DNA of 9,064 bases from Treponema sp. Lineage in GTDB: Bacteria; Spirochaetota; Spirochaetia; Treponematales; Breznakiellaceae. Within the stretch, counting starts at the first letter, position 1; the number at the start of each line of letters is the position of its first letter. The stretch spans positions 1 through 9,064 of the forward strand of contig JAISPY010000043.1 of NCBI GenBank assembly GCA_031274565.1, given 5' to 3'. Made by a program: the position numbers and the translations under genes. A model generated the notes under the pieces. That model was given only the letters and a program-made list of their open reading frames with translations. It did no database searches and was not told the origin of the DNA. Shown piece by piece: positions 1 through 7,325 of this stretch.

Positions 1-7
1 GCTCTAC

Positions 8-2134
8 CTATTCCTTTCCCTGGTATTGCAAGCGGTACAGGCTCGCATACAGGCCTCCCCGGGCGATGAGGTCCTCGTGCTTCCCCTCTTCGACCAAACG
101 CCCACCGGAAAGTACCAGAATCCGGTCCGCATGGCGAATGGTGGACAGCCGATGGGCAATCACCAGGGAGGTCCGCCCCGCCAGAACCCGCTGTATCCCC
201 AACTGAATGAGTCTCTCGGTTTCGGTATCCACCGCACTGGTGGCCTCGTCCAGAATAACGATGGCGGGGTTGTGCGCTATGACCCGGGCGAAGCTGATGA
301 GCTGCCGCTGGCCCGAAGAAATATTCGTCGCCCCTTCGGAAAGCATGGTATCATAGCCCTGGGGAAGCCGGGAAATAAAGTCATGAGCATGGACCGCTTG
401 AGCCGCGGCTTCCACCTCCGCCGCCGCAAGGGGCAGTCCCAGGCTGATATTCTCCGCCACGGTACCAGAAAACAAAAACACCTCCTGTAAGACCGGCAGT
501 ACTGAACGCCGCAGGGCTTCCAGGGGAATCTCGGGGAGGGGAATCCCGTCAAGGAGGATGCGGCCCCGGTCACTATCCCAGAGGCGGGTGAGCACGTTGA
601 TGATGGTGGTCTTTCCCGCGCCCGTATAGCCCACAATGGCGGCCATCTCCCCGGGGTGTACCGTGAATGAGAGGCCCCGCAGGACCTCTTCCCCGGGTTT
701 ATAGGCAAAATGTACCTCCTCGAAGACGATATGGCCTCGGAGCAGCCCCTCCACCCTGCGGGTTCCGCTATCGGGAATACCCTCCTCTGTGTCCAGGAGC
801 TTAAAGACCCGCTCCCCGCCGGCCATGGCGGACTGCAAGAGGGTATACTTCTCCGCAATATCCATCACCGGCATATAAAACATCCCCACCAGGTTAATAA
901 AGGCAATGAGCACCCCCAGAGAAAGCGAAAGGTTCAAGACCAGCGTACTACCCACCGCGATAACCACCGCCACCGTCAGAACCGAGAACCATTCGGTCAG
1001 GGGCCTAAAGACCGCGAACACGTGCATCTCCCCCAGATTGGCCCTAAGAAGTTCGCGGTTCCGCTCCTGGAATTCCCGGGCGCTTTTTCGCTCCCCCTGG
1101 AAGAGCTGTACCACCTGCATCCCCGCAAGCCGCTCGGCCAGGTATGCGTTCACCCGGGACGAGGCGGTCCGCTGCCGCCTGAAGGCGTCTCGGGCTTTGA
1201 CGCGGCTGAGGGTGGTGAGGAGGATCACCGGTGGCAAGGTACCGAGCGTCACCAGGGCAAGCTTAGGGGCCAGAAAAAACAGGGTGATGAGCACCCCGAT
1301 CATGGTGCAGAGGTCTTTGAGGAAAGCCACCAGCACCGAGGTGAAGAATTCGTTGATGGTTTCCACATCCCCGGTAAGCCGGGTTACAATCCGGCCCACT
1401 GGATGCCGGGAAAGGAATGCGGTAGATTGGGAAGCGGTTTTCTGAAATAAGGCAAGTCTGAGATCCTTCATCACCTGCTGGCCAATGAGGGTGGCGGTCC
1501 AGGTTTGTATAAAGGTAAACACCAAAACTACCAGCAGGATACCCAACAGCGCCAACGCAGCATGGGTAATATACCGTATATCCTTGCCCCTGAGCACCGC
1601 GATGTCCGATACCGGCAAGGAGTAGAGGTCCTGGTTCCGTATGGCCGCTCCGGTATCCCCGATTAAGAAGCGGTCCTGATGCCGCACTATCACTCCATGG
1701 ACCGCATCCCCCGGAGTATACGAAACCGCATACCAGTGGGCGTCCTCCAGGACACCGGTTTGCCGCAGCAGCGCTTCCCCGCGGCCTGAAAGCTTCGTAT
1801 CGTTACCCAGGGGTACCAGACATTGCACTCCGATCCGTATAACTCCCGGTTTGGCCAAGGCCCGTTCCAGGGTATCTAGCACATCCTGGGAGAGCTGGGG
1901 CCGTTCGCGTGCCAAGGCATCGGTCCGTACCAGGAGAAACCGGACTAGGATGGCGTTATCCACAACCCGCTGCTGGATCACCGGCAGGACCAATTCGCCC
2001 ACGGTGGAAAGACAAAGAGCGATCAGGGTGCACAAGGCCAGGAGCCGATAGGGTTTTACATAGGAGAGGATCCGGCGGACAATCTGCCGGTCATAGCCTT
2101 TGACCACCTCCTCGGTTTCAAAGTAATCAGACAC
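8..2134 (-). CDS. ABC exporter half-transporter with extracytoplasmic insertion (BmrD-like)
   Basis: Fused membrane and ATPase subunit of a type IV ABC exporter, 708 residues, probably acting at the inner membrane as a heterodimer with the product of the gene just upstream. The first helix is at about residues 31-52, and the second begins only near 189. The 120-odd residues between (about 65-188) form a soluble, partly beta-rich insertion. The ATPase domain has Walker A GYTGAGKTT (502-510), Q-loop Q550, signature ISSGQ (605-609, degenerate from LSGGQ), Walker B VILDE (626-630, catalytic E630 present), D-loop SAVD (633-636) and H661. The start is taken as GTG at 2134, not the ATG 36 codons earlier, because AGGAGG lies six bases before the GTG and the longer form would overlap the upstream gene by 116 bases. 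The chosen start overlaps it by 8 bases. Ordinary exporter halves are near 580-600 residues; the excess is the insertion. The BmrD resemblance is by architecture. The substrate is unknown: drugs, lipids or peptides are possible. Confidence 0.93.
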   Translation of the reverse strand: MSDYFETEEVVKGYDRQIVRRILSYVKPYRLLALCTLIALCLSTVGELVLPVIQQRVVDNAILVRFLLVRTDALARERPQLSQDVLDTLERALAKPGVIRIGVQCLVPLGNDTKLSGRGEALLRQTGVLEDAHWYAVSYTPGDAVHGVIVRHQDRFLIGDTGAAIRNQDLYSLPVSDIAVLRGKDIRYITHAALALLGILLVVLVFTFIQTWTATLIGQQVMKDLRLALFQKTASQSTAFLSRHPVGRIVTRLTGDVETINEFFTSVLVAFLKDLCTMIGVLITLFFLAPKLALVTLGTLPPVILLTTLSRVKARDAFRRQRTASSRVNAYLAERLAGMQVVQLFQGERKSAREFQERNRELLRANLGEMHVFAVFRPLTEWFSVLTVAVVIAVGSTLVLNLSLSLGVLIAFINLVGMFYMPVMDIAEKYTLLQSAMAGGERVFKLLDTEEGIPDSGTRRVEGLLRGHIVFEEVHFAYKPGEEVLRGLSFTVHPGEMAAIVGYTGAGKTTIINVLTRLWDSDRGRILLDGIPLPEIPLEALRRSVLPVLQEVFLFSGTVAENISLGLPLAAAEVEAAAQAVHAHDFISRLPQGYDTMLSEGATNISSGQRQLISFARVIAHNPAIVILDEATSAVDTETERLIQLGIQRVLAGRTSLVIAHRLSTIRHADRILVLSGGRLVEEGKHEDLIARGGLYASLYRLQYQGKE

Positions 2135-3929
2135 TGCCGCCCTCCTGAAAAGGCGCATCTTCTCCATCAAGCTGTTGCAAGGCTGCCATCCGCGTATAAA
2201 AGCCCCCTCGGGCCGCCAGTTCCCCAGGAGTTCCCGCTTCAACGACCCGACCCGCTTCCAGAACCACCAGGTAATCCGCGTTACGAAGGGTCGAAACCCG
2301 GTGCGACACGATGATAGTGGTCTTCCCCACCCGTTCTGCTAAAAGCCCGGTCAAGATGCGCTTTTCCGTTTCCGCATCCACCGCTGAAAGGGCGTCATCC
2401 AGGATGAGGAATTCCGGCGTTCCCACCAGCGAACGGGCCAGGGCGGTCCGCTGTTTCTGACCACCTGAAAGGGTAAGGCCCCGCTCGCCGATGAGGGTAT
2501 CCGCACCGTGGGAAAAACCCCGGAGGTCCGTATCCAGGGCCGCAAGAGCCGCGGCTTGGGTAAACAGCCCACCCGCATCCCCGCGGTTCTCTGCGCTATC
2601 CCTATCTTGTCTATAGAGAATATTGTCCCGTATCGAATCCGAGAAGAGGTAGCTGTCTTGGGGCGTAACCCCGAAACAGCCCCGCAGTTCCTGCACATCC
2701 CAGTCCCGCACATCCATCCCCTTCACCAACACCGTACCCGGAGGGGGATCGATCATCCGGGCGAAGGCCTTGATGAGCGTGGACTTTCCTGAACCGGTTC
2801 TGCCGAGGATCCCCACCCAGGATCCCGGGGTGATGGTGAGGCTGATACCTCTCAAAACCTCACCGCTATCAGGATAGGCAAAGGAGAGGTTCCGAATCTC
2901 GATGCCCTGCCCGGTTGGCTGCGGTGGGGAAACCTCCGGGGAGGCAATGCTCGGTCTGGTCGCCAAGATCTCATTCACCCGCTTGAGGCTCACCGCTCCC
3001 CGTTCTATCATATTCACCATGAAACCCGCGCCCATGAGGGGCCAGATGAGCATTTGCAGATACCGGAACAAGGCCAAAAGTTCCCCAGGACTCAAGACAC
3101 CCTCCACGACCCGGATCCCTCCGATAAAGAGCGCGATGACCGTGGTAAGCTCTGCGAGAAAGCCGACCAGCGGGAAGAAGGTCCCGTAGAGTTTAACCAA
3201 AGCCATATTCGCTTCCCGGTAATCGTCGTTGGTATCCGCGAATTTCTTGATAAACCACCATTCCTTAACAAAAGACTTAACCACCCGGATCCCTGCGAAG
3301 GTCTCCTGGACCGTATCACTCAGGGCGGAATAGGTTTCCTGGGCCTTCTTGAAGCGCTTTCCCAGGGCGCCCCCAAAGCAGAGGATGATGGCGGTAATAA
3401 AGGGCAGGGGAAGCACCGCTAAGGCCGCGGTCCGGGCATCTTGGATGAAGAGAATAACCAGGATCGATGTAGCCATGATGGTACCGTCCACCAAGGCCAC
3501 CAGGCCGAGACCGATGGACATCCGCACCGCGTTGAGGTCATTGGTGGCCCGGGCCATGAGATCCCCGATCTTGTTTCTCTGGTAAAAGTCAAAGGATAAG
3601 GTGAGCAGGTGTTCAAAGAGTTGCTCCCGGAGTTCGGTTTCGATACGCCGGGAAGAACCGTGAATAAAGTAACGCCAGAGGAACCGTCCCACGGCGATGA
3701 GGGTCATCACCCCCACCATGCCCGCGCAGCGTAGACCGACATCCCTCAAGGCAAAGCTACCCGAGGCAATCAGATCAACCGCCTGACGCATAAACTGCGG
3801 GATGAGCACCTGAGCGGCATCCACGACTATGAGGCAGACAAACCCTCCGATATAGTGCATCCGGTACCGGGTAAGATAGGGCAGGAGGGTTTTGAATTCC
3901 CCAAGGACCTTAAAGGAACGAGGGGGCAT
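2127..3929 (-). CDS. ABC exporter half-transporter with degenerate ATPase site (BmrC-like)
   Basis: Membrane plus ATPase subunit of a type IV ABC exporter, 600 residues, the usual length. The transmembrane domain covers about residues 20-310, including the membrane-proximal coupling region near FYQRNKIGDLMARATND (115-131). The ATPase domain has Walker A GRTGSGKST (376-384), Q-loop Q424, signature LSGGQ (487-491), Walker B FLILD (507-511), then D512 where the catalytic Glu normally stands, D-loop SAVD (515-518) and H543. In heterodimeric exporters such as TM287/288, LmrCD and BmrCD, one subunit carries this Glu-to-Asp change and the partner carries a degenerate signature. Exactly that pairing is seen with the next gene. 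Translation starts at ATG 3929, one base after the stop of the preceding gene, with only a weak purine-rich Shine-Dalgarno, so it probably relies on coupling. The substrate cannot be read from the sequence. Confidence 0.93.
   Translation of the reverse strand: MPPRSFKVLGEFKTLLPYLTRYRMHYIGGFVCLIVVDAAQVLIPQFMRQAVDLIASGSFALRDVGLRCAGMVGVMTLIAVGRFLWRYFIHGSSRRIETELREQLFEHLLTLSFDFYQRNKIGDLMARATNDLNAVRMSIGLGLVALVDGTIMATSILVILFIQDARTAALAVLPLPFITAIILCFGGALGKRFKKAQETYSALSDTVQETFAGIRVVKSFVKEWWFIKKFADTNDDYREANMALVKLYGTFFPLVGFLAELTTVIALFIGGIRVVEGVLSPGELLALFRYLQMLIWPLMGAGFMVNMIERGAVSLKRVNEILATRPSIASPEVSPPQPTGQGIEIRNLSFAYPDSGEVLRGISLTITPGSWVGILGRTGSGKSTLIKAFARMIDPPPGTVLVKGMDVRDWDVQELRGCFGVTPQDSYLFSDSIRDNILYRQDRDSAENRGDAGGLFTQAAALAALDTDLRGFSHGADTLIGERGLTLSGGQKQRTALARSLVGTPEFLILDDALSAVDAETEKRILTGLLAERVGKTTIIVSHRVSTLRNADYLVVLEAGRVVEAGTPGELAARGGFYTRMAALQQLDGEDAPFQEGGSV
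2141..2146 (-). promoter_or_regulatory. Ribosome binding site that sets the GTG start of the last ABC gene
   Basis: A perfect AGGAGG on the minus strand lies six bases before GTG at 2134-2132. It sits inside the 3' end of the upstream ABC gene, whose TGA stop is at 2129-2127. This geometry suggests translational coupling of the two exporter halves. Neither upstream ATG (2167 or 2242) has a comparable site. Confidence 0.75.
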
Positions 3930-3930
3930 C

Positions 3931-4767
3931 TTATTCTTTCTGAGCCGTTTCCTGACTCAGACGGGCCTCTTCCTCTTTCCGCTTCATATCCGCTTCCAAT
4001 TTAGCGGACCAAGAATCGATCTTCTTTTTGAGCATCTCCGACTCAGGGCTTTCTCCGAGTAGGATGTGGATCCGCCGCAGGGCGCTCAAGAAATTGAGGC
4101 CCATTCTAAAATCGTCAAACGCTCCGGTAGATAGTTCATACCGTTCCCGGTACCGCTCCGCCGACTGCATGAGCAGATGCTTAATCAACTGCAAATGGTA
4201 GACCGTGGCTTCATAATGGGGAGACCGGGGGTCCCTATGGACCACCATGTTTTTTACATCAAAAATATTCTTGGTTACTGCGGCGCAGCGGCCCTCCATA
4301 TCCACAAAGGACCACTTCCATCTGCTATTCTCCCCGTAGGTATTTTCCAACAGCTTAATAGCCAAGCCCAGTTTCCGAATCACGTAATAGCGCCGTTCAG
4401 GACTCACCGGCTCCAAGCGGGCAAGTTTATCCTCGTAATCCGTAAAAAGCGCGTCCACATAATGGCTTACCATGTCTTCCAGATAGGCGATGCTTTTAGT
4501 GATGATTTTTCGTGCATCATCCAGGGCGGTCTGATTATCTTTCTTCAAGACAGACCGGGCCATACCGGTGAGAATCATATAATACGAGGCAAGATTAAGC
4601 CGCACCTCCACGAGGTCAAACTGTTTGAAGGGAAGATCAGGACTCTGGACTAGTTCACTGATAAGTTTCGACTCTGCTTTGAGCATCTTATCAATCAGCT
4701 GCTTATACTCGCTGATTTTTTCTATATACTGGGGATATTCCCCGGTACTTGCCGCCGTTTTCACCAT
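3931..4767 (-). CDS. Hypothetical helical protein, 278 residues
   Basis: I do not recognise a family. The protein is predicted by eye to be almost entirely alpha-helical, soluble and cytoplasmic: no signal peptide and no membrane segment is visible. Heptad-like stretches occur near residues 12-40 and 81-117, and the C-terminus (about 243-278) is a strongly charged, coiled-coil-like tail rich in Lys and Glu. A central Trp/aromatic patch (RWKWSF, 149-154) followed by a His- and Arg-containing segment (about 170-185) may be a conserved core. The ATG at 4767 lies in a 7-base overlap (ATGGTGA) with the recN stop, and GGAG stands seven bases before it. The TAA stop is one base from the downstream ABC gene. 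The location suggests co-expression with recN and the exporter but does not give a function. It looks like a real gene because it fits the operon with no frame disruption. A spirochaete-restricted protein is my inference. Confidence 0.85.
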   Translation of the reverse strand: MVKTAASTGEYPQYIEKISEYKQLIDKMLKAESKLISELVQSPDLPFKQFDLVEVRLNLASYYMILTGMARSVLKKDNQTALDDARKIITKSIAYLEDMVSHYVDALFTDYEDKLARLEPVSPERRYYVIRKLGLAIKLLENTYGENSRWKWSFVDMEGRCAAVTKNIFDVKNMVVHRDPRSPHYEATVYHLQLIKHLLMQSAERYRERYELSTGAFDDFRMGLNFLSALRRIHILLGESPESEMLKKKIDSWSAKLEADMKRKEEEARLSQETAQKE

Positions 4768-6443
4768 CCGTTCACTCCATTACCATATTTTGCCAATAAT
4801 GCATCCGCATGGGCAAGGGCTACCGCGCCCGCATCCCCCGCAAGCATCCGAGCGATCTCCTGTCGCCGTTCACCCGGCCCCAATACGAACACCTCGGTTA
4901 CTGTCCGGTCCGCTTCGCGCTTCTTTACTATTTTGAGATGATTATACGCCCGAACCGCGATACTGGCAAGATGGGTAACGCAGAGGATCTGCTTGCGTTG
5001 CCCTACTTTGGCCAGGTATTCTCCCACCGAAAGGGCAACTTCCCCGCCAATACCCGTATCGATCTCATCAAAAACCAGGGTCTCCAGAGGATCCGCATCG
5101 GAAAGTACGGTCTTTATGGCCAGCATGATCCGGGAAAGCTCTCCCCCGGAGGCAATGCGGACCAGTTCCTTGAGTGGTTCCCCGGCGTTGGGGGAAATGA
5201 AAAACTCCACCGTATCAGCCCCCCAAGGCCCCAAGGCGATTCCGGAAACCACCGCCACAGAAAACCGGGCCTGGGACATACCGAGCCTGCCAAGGATCCC
5301 GCTTATCCGGGATTCCAGGTCCTGGGCCGCAGTGATCCGCCGGGCGCTGAGGGCCTGGCTGCGGGAGGCAAGTTCTTCTTCCAGGGCTGTAATCGCTGCA
5401 ACCAGTTCCGCCTCATCCGCTTCGGCCTCCGCACCGGCTTCGATCTCCGCCAGGGCTTGCTCCCGATAGGCCAGGACTGCGTCCTCATCGCCGCCGTATT
5501 TCTTCTTGAGCCGGTACAAACGGGCAAGCCGCTCCTCCACCGCCTCAAGCCGTCCCGGATCATAGCTTACTCCCTCCCGGTACGCACGAAACGTTTCCGC
5601 CAGATCCGCAGTCTCGTAATACCAATCGTCCAGGCGCTGGGCCAGGAAAACGAATCCCTGGTCAATGGCTGCAGCGCTTTCCGCTGCGGCGCGAATCCGC
5701 CGGGTAAGGCTGAGGCATGACCGGTCTTCATCACAGAGCAAGGCCCCAAGGCTCTGCAGGGATCCGGCTAATTTCTCAAAATCCCCGAGCCGGCGAGCCT
5801 CTGCTTCCAGTTCCTGGATTTCCCCAGGTTTGGGAGCAACCCGGGTGATTTCCTCCACCCCGTAGCGCAAGAGTTCCAGCCGAACCTCCCGGTCCCGGGC
5901 TAAACCGGCCGCGCGATCCAGGGCTTTTTTTTTATCCGCGAGGGCAAGAAACACCCGGTTAAACCCTGCGGCAGCTTCCTCAAGTCCGGCAAACCGGTCC
6001 AGATACCGCCGGTGGGTTTCTTTTTTAAGCAGGGATTCATGGGTATGCTGGCCATGCAGGTCAAAGAGCAGGGCCATTACTTCCGCCAAGTCCCCCCGGG
6101 TTACCGGCGCCTGCTGAATATAGATAGCGCCTCGGCCAGAGGTCTTTATGGTCCGCCGGATGATGAGCCTATCATCTTCAGGGCGTATATCCCGCTCGTT
6201 CAGCCACCCCAAGGCTTCCCGCTGCCCCGCTCCCAGGGACACCACCGCGGATACACTTGCCTCCAGCGCGCCGGTTCGGATCACCCCGCTGTCCGCCTTG
6301 GCTCCCAATAAAAAACTCAAGGACCCCACTAGGATGGACTTCCCTGCCCCGGTCTCGCCGGTAAGGACATTGAAGCCCCTCTCAAACCTGAGGGAGAGCG
6401 CATCAATGAGGGCAAAGTCCCGGACGTGGAGTTCCTCAAGCAT
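4761..6443 (-). CDS. recN: DNA repair protein RecN
   Basis: SMC-like ATPase of recombinational double-strand break repair, 560 residues, close to the usual RecN length. The N-terminal head has the family opening with FALID (10-14) and Walker A GETGAGKS (29-36), then the RecN-typical DLHGQHTHESLL (128-139). The middle (about 155-385) is a Glu/Arg/Ala-rich coiled coil, with the family motif RLKKKYG at 311-317. The C-terminal head has signature SGGELSR (432-438), Walker B TLVFDEID (455-462) and THLASIA (490-496), where many RecN proteins have THLPQVA. The start is ATG 6443, not the ATG 22 codons upstream, because GGAGG lies five bases before it and family members begin at this methionine. It overlaps the nadK stop by 8 bases and the next gene by 7. 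In many bacteria recN is SOS-controlled; I saw no LexA-type box next to it, and its embedded position argues for operon control. Confidence 0.97.
   Translation of the reverse strand: MLEELHVRDFALIDALSLRFERGFNVLTGETGAGKSILVGSLSFLLGAKADSGVIRTGALEASVSAVVSLGAGQREALGWLNERDIRPEDDRLIIRRTIKTSGRGAIYIQQAPVTRGDLAEVMALLFDLHGQHTHESLLKKETHRRYLDRFAGLEEAAAGFNRVFLALADKKKALDRAAGLARDREVRLELLRYGVEEITRVAPKPGEIQELEAEARRLGDFEKLAGSLQSLGALLCDEDRSCLSLTRRIRAAAESAAAIDQGFVFLAQRLDDWYYETADLAETFRAYREGVSYDPGRLEAVEERLARLYRLKKKYGGDEDAVLAYREQALAEIEAGAEAEADEAELVAAITALEEELASRSQALSARRITAAQDLESRISGILGRLGMSQARFSVAVVSGIALGPWGADTVEFFISPNAGEPLKELVRIASGGELSRIMLAIKTVLSDADPLETLVFDEIDTGIGGEVALSVGEYLAKVGQRKQILCVTHLASIAVRAYNHLKIVKKREADRTVTEVFVLGPGERRQEIARMLAGDAGAVALAHADALLAKYGNGVNGW
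5925..5933 (-). repeat. A9 homopolymer tract within recN
   Basis: Nine consecutive A bases on the coding strand encode Lys171-Lys173 of RecN (GAT AAA AAA AAA GCC) in an otherwise GC-rich gene. The reading frame is intact across it. Confidence 0.9.
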
Positions 6444-7299
6444 CGGGACCTCCGGACCAGGAAAGTTTTGTGCGGAGGGCCTTATAGAAGGCGCTCCTAT
6501 CCGAGGCAATCAACTGGGCCTCATAGGGGGCCTGCTTAATATACACCCGGTCTCCCGGTTCCAGAGGCTCAGTCACCTGACCGTCCAGGGTGAGGAGCAC
6601 CCCGCTCCGCTGTTCCTGCTCAACTTCCACGATGACCGCTTCCCGGGCTGGCACCACAATAGGACGATTCGACAGGGTAAAGGGGCAGATCGGATTGATG
6701 ATGAGGGCTTCCATTTCAGGGTCAAGAATCGGTCCCCCGGCAGAAACAGAATAGGCGGTAGAACCCGTGGGAGTGGCTACAATGAGCCCATCGGACCGGT
6801 ACTTACCCAGATATTCATGGGGAACCATGGTTTCCGACTCGACCCTGAGGCGTATGATCTTGGCTATCCCTGATGCAGAGATGACCGTATCATTCAAACA
6901 GGACCTCCGGGCTACGGTCCTGCCTTTCCGCTCTACGGTTACTTCCAGCATGAACCGCCGAGAGACCCCAACCGTTCCCTCCAGCCAGCCCTGAAAAACC
7001 CGCTCCCATTCATCGGGATGTACCGCGGCGATAAACCCCAGGGTACCCAGATTGATCGGGAGGATGGGCACTCCCACGGGCGCCATAGACCGGGCGGCAT
7101 AGAGGACGGTACCATCCCCCCCCAGCGTGAACGCCATATCATACCCGCCCTGAACATCACCATCAGGCTTCCCTGAAAAGGCGCAACAACTGGTTTCAAT
7201 GCCTTTATGGTTCAGCCTTTCTCGTATGGCATCGGCCACAGACCGGGCATCGACTTTATGCAGATTAATAAACAGCAAGGCCCGTTTCACGGCGGTCAT
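6436..7299 (-). CDS. nadK: NAD kinase
   Basis: Phosphorylates NAD to NADP using ATP or polyphosphate in the cytoplasm, supplying NADP(H) for biosynthesis and redox defence. The 287-residue length is typical of bacterial enzymes. Family landmarks in order are GGDGT (60-64, containing catalytic Asp62), NLGTLGF (83-89), LND (135-137, where many homologues have NE), SDGLIVATPTGSTAYS (169-184) continuing into SAGGPIL, and LDGQ (238-241) near the C-terminus. All core motifs are intact, so activity is expected. The start is ATG 7299 with AAGGGGG seven bases upstream; a GTG at codon 4 is a less likely alternative. The gene follows the DegT-family gene after a 25-base gap and overlaps recN by 8 bases. 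The nadK-recN adjacency is common across bacteria, which adds confidence to both calls. Confidence 0.97.
   Translation of the reverse strand: MTAVKRALLFINLHKVDARSVADAIRERLNHKGIETSCCAFSGKPDGDVQGGYDMAFTLGGDGTVLYAARSMAPVGVPILPINLGTLGFIAAVHPDEWERVFQGWLEGTVGVSRRFMLEVTVERKGRTVARRSCLNDTVISASGIAKIIRLRVESETMVPHEYLGKYRSDGLIVATPTGSTAYSVSAGGPILDPEMEALIINPICPFTLSNRPIVVPAREAVIVEVEQEQRSGVLLTLDGQVTEPLEPGDRVYIKQAPYEAQLIASDRSAFYKALRTKLSWSGGPDA
6449..6453 (-). promoter_or_regulatory. Ribosome binding site that sets the recN start
   Basis: GGAGG on the minus strand lies five bases before ATG 6443-6441 and within the last codons of nadK. It supports the 560-residue RecN start over the longer form, and implies translational coupling to nadK. 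Confidence 0.7.
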
Positions 7300-7325
7300 G
7301 GCAATTCCCCCTTATTGCTCCTTCT

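Noticed and set aside
710..1450. Plus-strand open frame of 246 codons opposite the last ABC gene
   Set aside because: Its composition is low-complexity (His/Gly/Arg/Pro), it has no domain, and it lies entirely over the ABC membrane and linker region.
2135..2242. 36-residue N-terminal extension of the 708-residue ABC protein
   Set aside because: There is no good Shine-Dalgarno at the upstream ATGs, it gives a large overlap with the partner gene, and a perfect AGGAGG serves the internal GTG.
4809..5720. Plus-strand open frame of 303 codons opposite recN
   Set aside because: It is antisense to a fully motif-supported RecN gene, its translation shows no recognisable family, and long antisense frames are expected opposite GC-rich coding sequence.
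6444..6509. 22-residue N-terminal extension of RecN
   Set aside because: RecN family members begin at the MLEEL-type start. GGAGG precedes ATG 6443, and the extension is Pro-rich sequence overlapping nadK.
6148..6873. Plus-strand open frame of 241 codons spanning the recN/nadK junction
   Set aside because: It crosses two well-supported genes on the opposite strand, and its Arg/Ser/Pro-rich product is typical of a shadow frame.
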